Below, in pieces: positions 63,580-64,000 of a stretch of DNA of 64,000 bases (position 1 is its first letter; every line of letters starts with the position of its first letter). The stretch comes from Muriicola jejuensis (GTDB lineage Bacteria > Bacteroidota > Bacteroidia > Flavobacteriales > Flavobacteriaceae). The notes beneath the pieces are model-generated. The model saw only the letters and a program-made list of their open reading frames with translations. It was not told where the DNA came from and did no database searches. The stretch lies in NCBI RefSeq assembly GCF_010671595.1, contig NZ_JAABOP010000002.1:124001-188000 (forward strand). The letters run 5' to 3'. Position numbers and translations under genes: made by a program.

Positions 63580-64000
63580 TTACAGGTTCAGAGTGTATCC
63601 CACCAGGATATTCGTATTGACATTATTTACACTTGCGGGAGTTGGGAACCCTGTCACGAACAGAGAGTTCTGGCTCGTCTGCTCGGAACGGCTAAAGGCC
63701 AGGTCGAGCCTGCTGCCCCCAAAGTTAAACCCGAGTCCAAAGGAATAAGCCTGCAGGTCCCCAACGGTGATACCGTTCTCATAAGGGCTGCTTTCAAATC
63801 GATATCCGCCGCGCAGGCTAACGTTGTCTATCCTGTATTCCCCTCCGATCCTGTAGGTGTTTACAGTGCCCAACTGGGAGGCGATAAAGGTGTTTTCATT
63901 GTTGAAACTGGGATCTGAAACAGGACGTAATTCGGCTTCTGCCATGTCCTGATACCCGTAATCAAAACTTAGCAGTCCCTGTGGGCCAAAGACGATGGCC
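63580..64000 (-). CDS. FadL/OmpP1-type outer-membrane transport protein, 3' part only
   Basis: The frame enters from the right edge, so the start is outside the window; about 139 residues are visible. It begins (in the window) AIVFGPQGLLSFDYGYQDM and continues with barrel strands NTYRIGGEYRIDNVSLRGGYRF and GLGFNFGGSRLDLAFSRS, ending LVGYTLNL with a hydrophobic C-terminus. The repeated alternation and RxGxEYxxxxxxxRxGYR pattern are typical of the FadL/TodX/OmpP1 family of hydrophobic-compound channels. Ligand unknown. Confidence 0.75.
   Translation of the reverse strand, partial: AIVFGPQGLLSFDYGYQDMAEAELRPVSDPSFNNENTFIASQLGTVNTYRIGGEYRIDNVSLRGGYRFESSPYENGITVGDLQAYSFGLGFNFGGSRLDLAFSRSEQTSQNSLFVTGFPTPASVNNVNTNILVGYTLNL

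Overview
The window is a chromosomal segment of a member of the Bacteroidota, most likely a marine-type flavobacterium (class Flavobacteriia). The evidence is the tmRNA tag GESNYALAA, repeated TAnnTTTG (-7) promoter boxes with few clear Shine-Dalgarno sites, a fused SecDF, two proteins with the type B gliding/T9SS C-terminal domain, STN-containing TonB-dependent receptors with FecR and ECF sigma partners, DUF2911, DUF6588 and NIPSNAP proteins, and the lactate/malate-type Mdh. I cannot name the genus. Gene density is high, and I see no insertion sequence, prophage, CRISPR array, tRNA or rRNA.

Layout. 1-9290: LolE-like permease, PLP-dependent cysteine synthase, M20 peptidase, aldose-epimerase-like protein, then a sulfur-oxidation block (Crp/Fnr regulator, SulP permease, persulfide dioxygenase fused to two rhodanese domains, DUF2892 protein, tiny membrane proteins). 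9311-13445: mostly minus strand, with an exonuclease/GIY-YIG fusion, a YegP-like protein, a PKD lipoprotein and an LpxR-like protein. 13446-14151: gene-free, with four copies of a palindromic element in a partly tandem array beside ssrA (tmRNA, 14152-14545). 14652-20466: amino-acid dehydrogenase, PHP phosphoesterase, DUF1801, kdsA, typA. 20504-25786: a minus-strand run of ppgK, membrane-anchored NUDIX protein, MFS transporter, PAPS-type sulfotransferase and secreted aryl-sulfate sulfotransferase. 25867-42502: ftsE, a large TPR protein paired with an outer-membrane barrel, an OmpA-like protein, NIPSNAP, NYN/OST-HTH protein, amidohydrolase, DUF2911, asnB, SLC13 carrier, gyrB. 42575-50109: DUF6588, lipocalin-like lipoprotein, mdh, secDF, STAS-like protein, ModF-like ABC protein. 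50224-55979: TonB receptor/FecR/ECF sigma operon divergent from two very acidic lipoproteins. 56090-60048: DUF192, lgt, yidD, cysS, folE. 60189-63534: two paralogous T9SS type B proteins, then the 3' part of a FadL/OmpP1-type protein running off the window.

Most genes are ordinary core or envelope genes. The parts that best merit a second look are: (1) the ECF sigma/FecR/TonB receptor operon facing a four-repeat Asp/Glu-rich lipoprotein and a smaller paralog of its C-terminal domain; (2) the two-topology sulfotransferase cluster; (3) the palindromic repeat array next to ssrA; (4) the small membrane proteins trailing the persulfide dioxygenase; (5) a spaced pair of palindromic TTCGACGAA sites upstream of mdh. 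Several starts were moved downstream because the longest reading frame began inside or upstream of a promoter box (typA, kdsA) or before a signal peptide.
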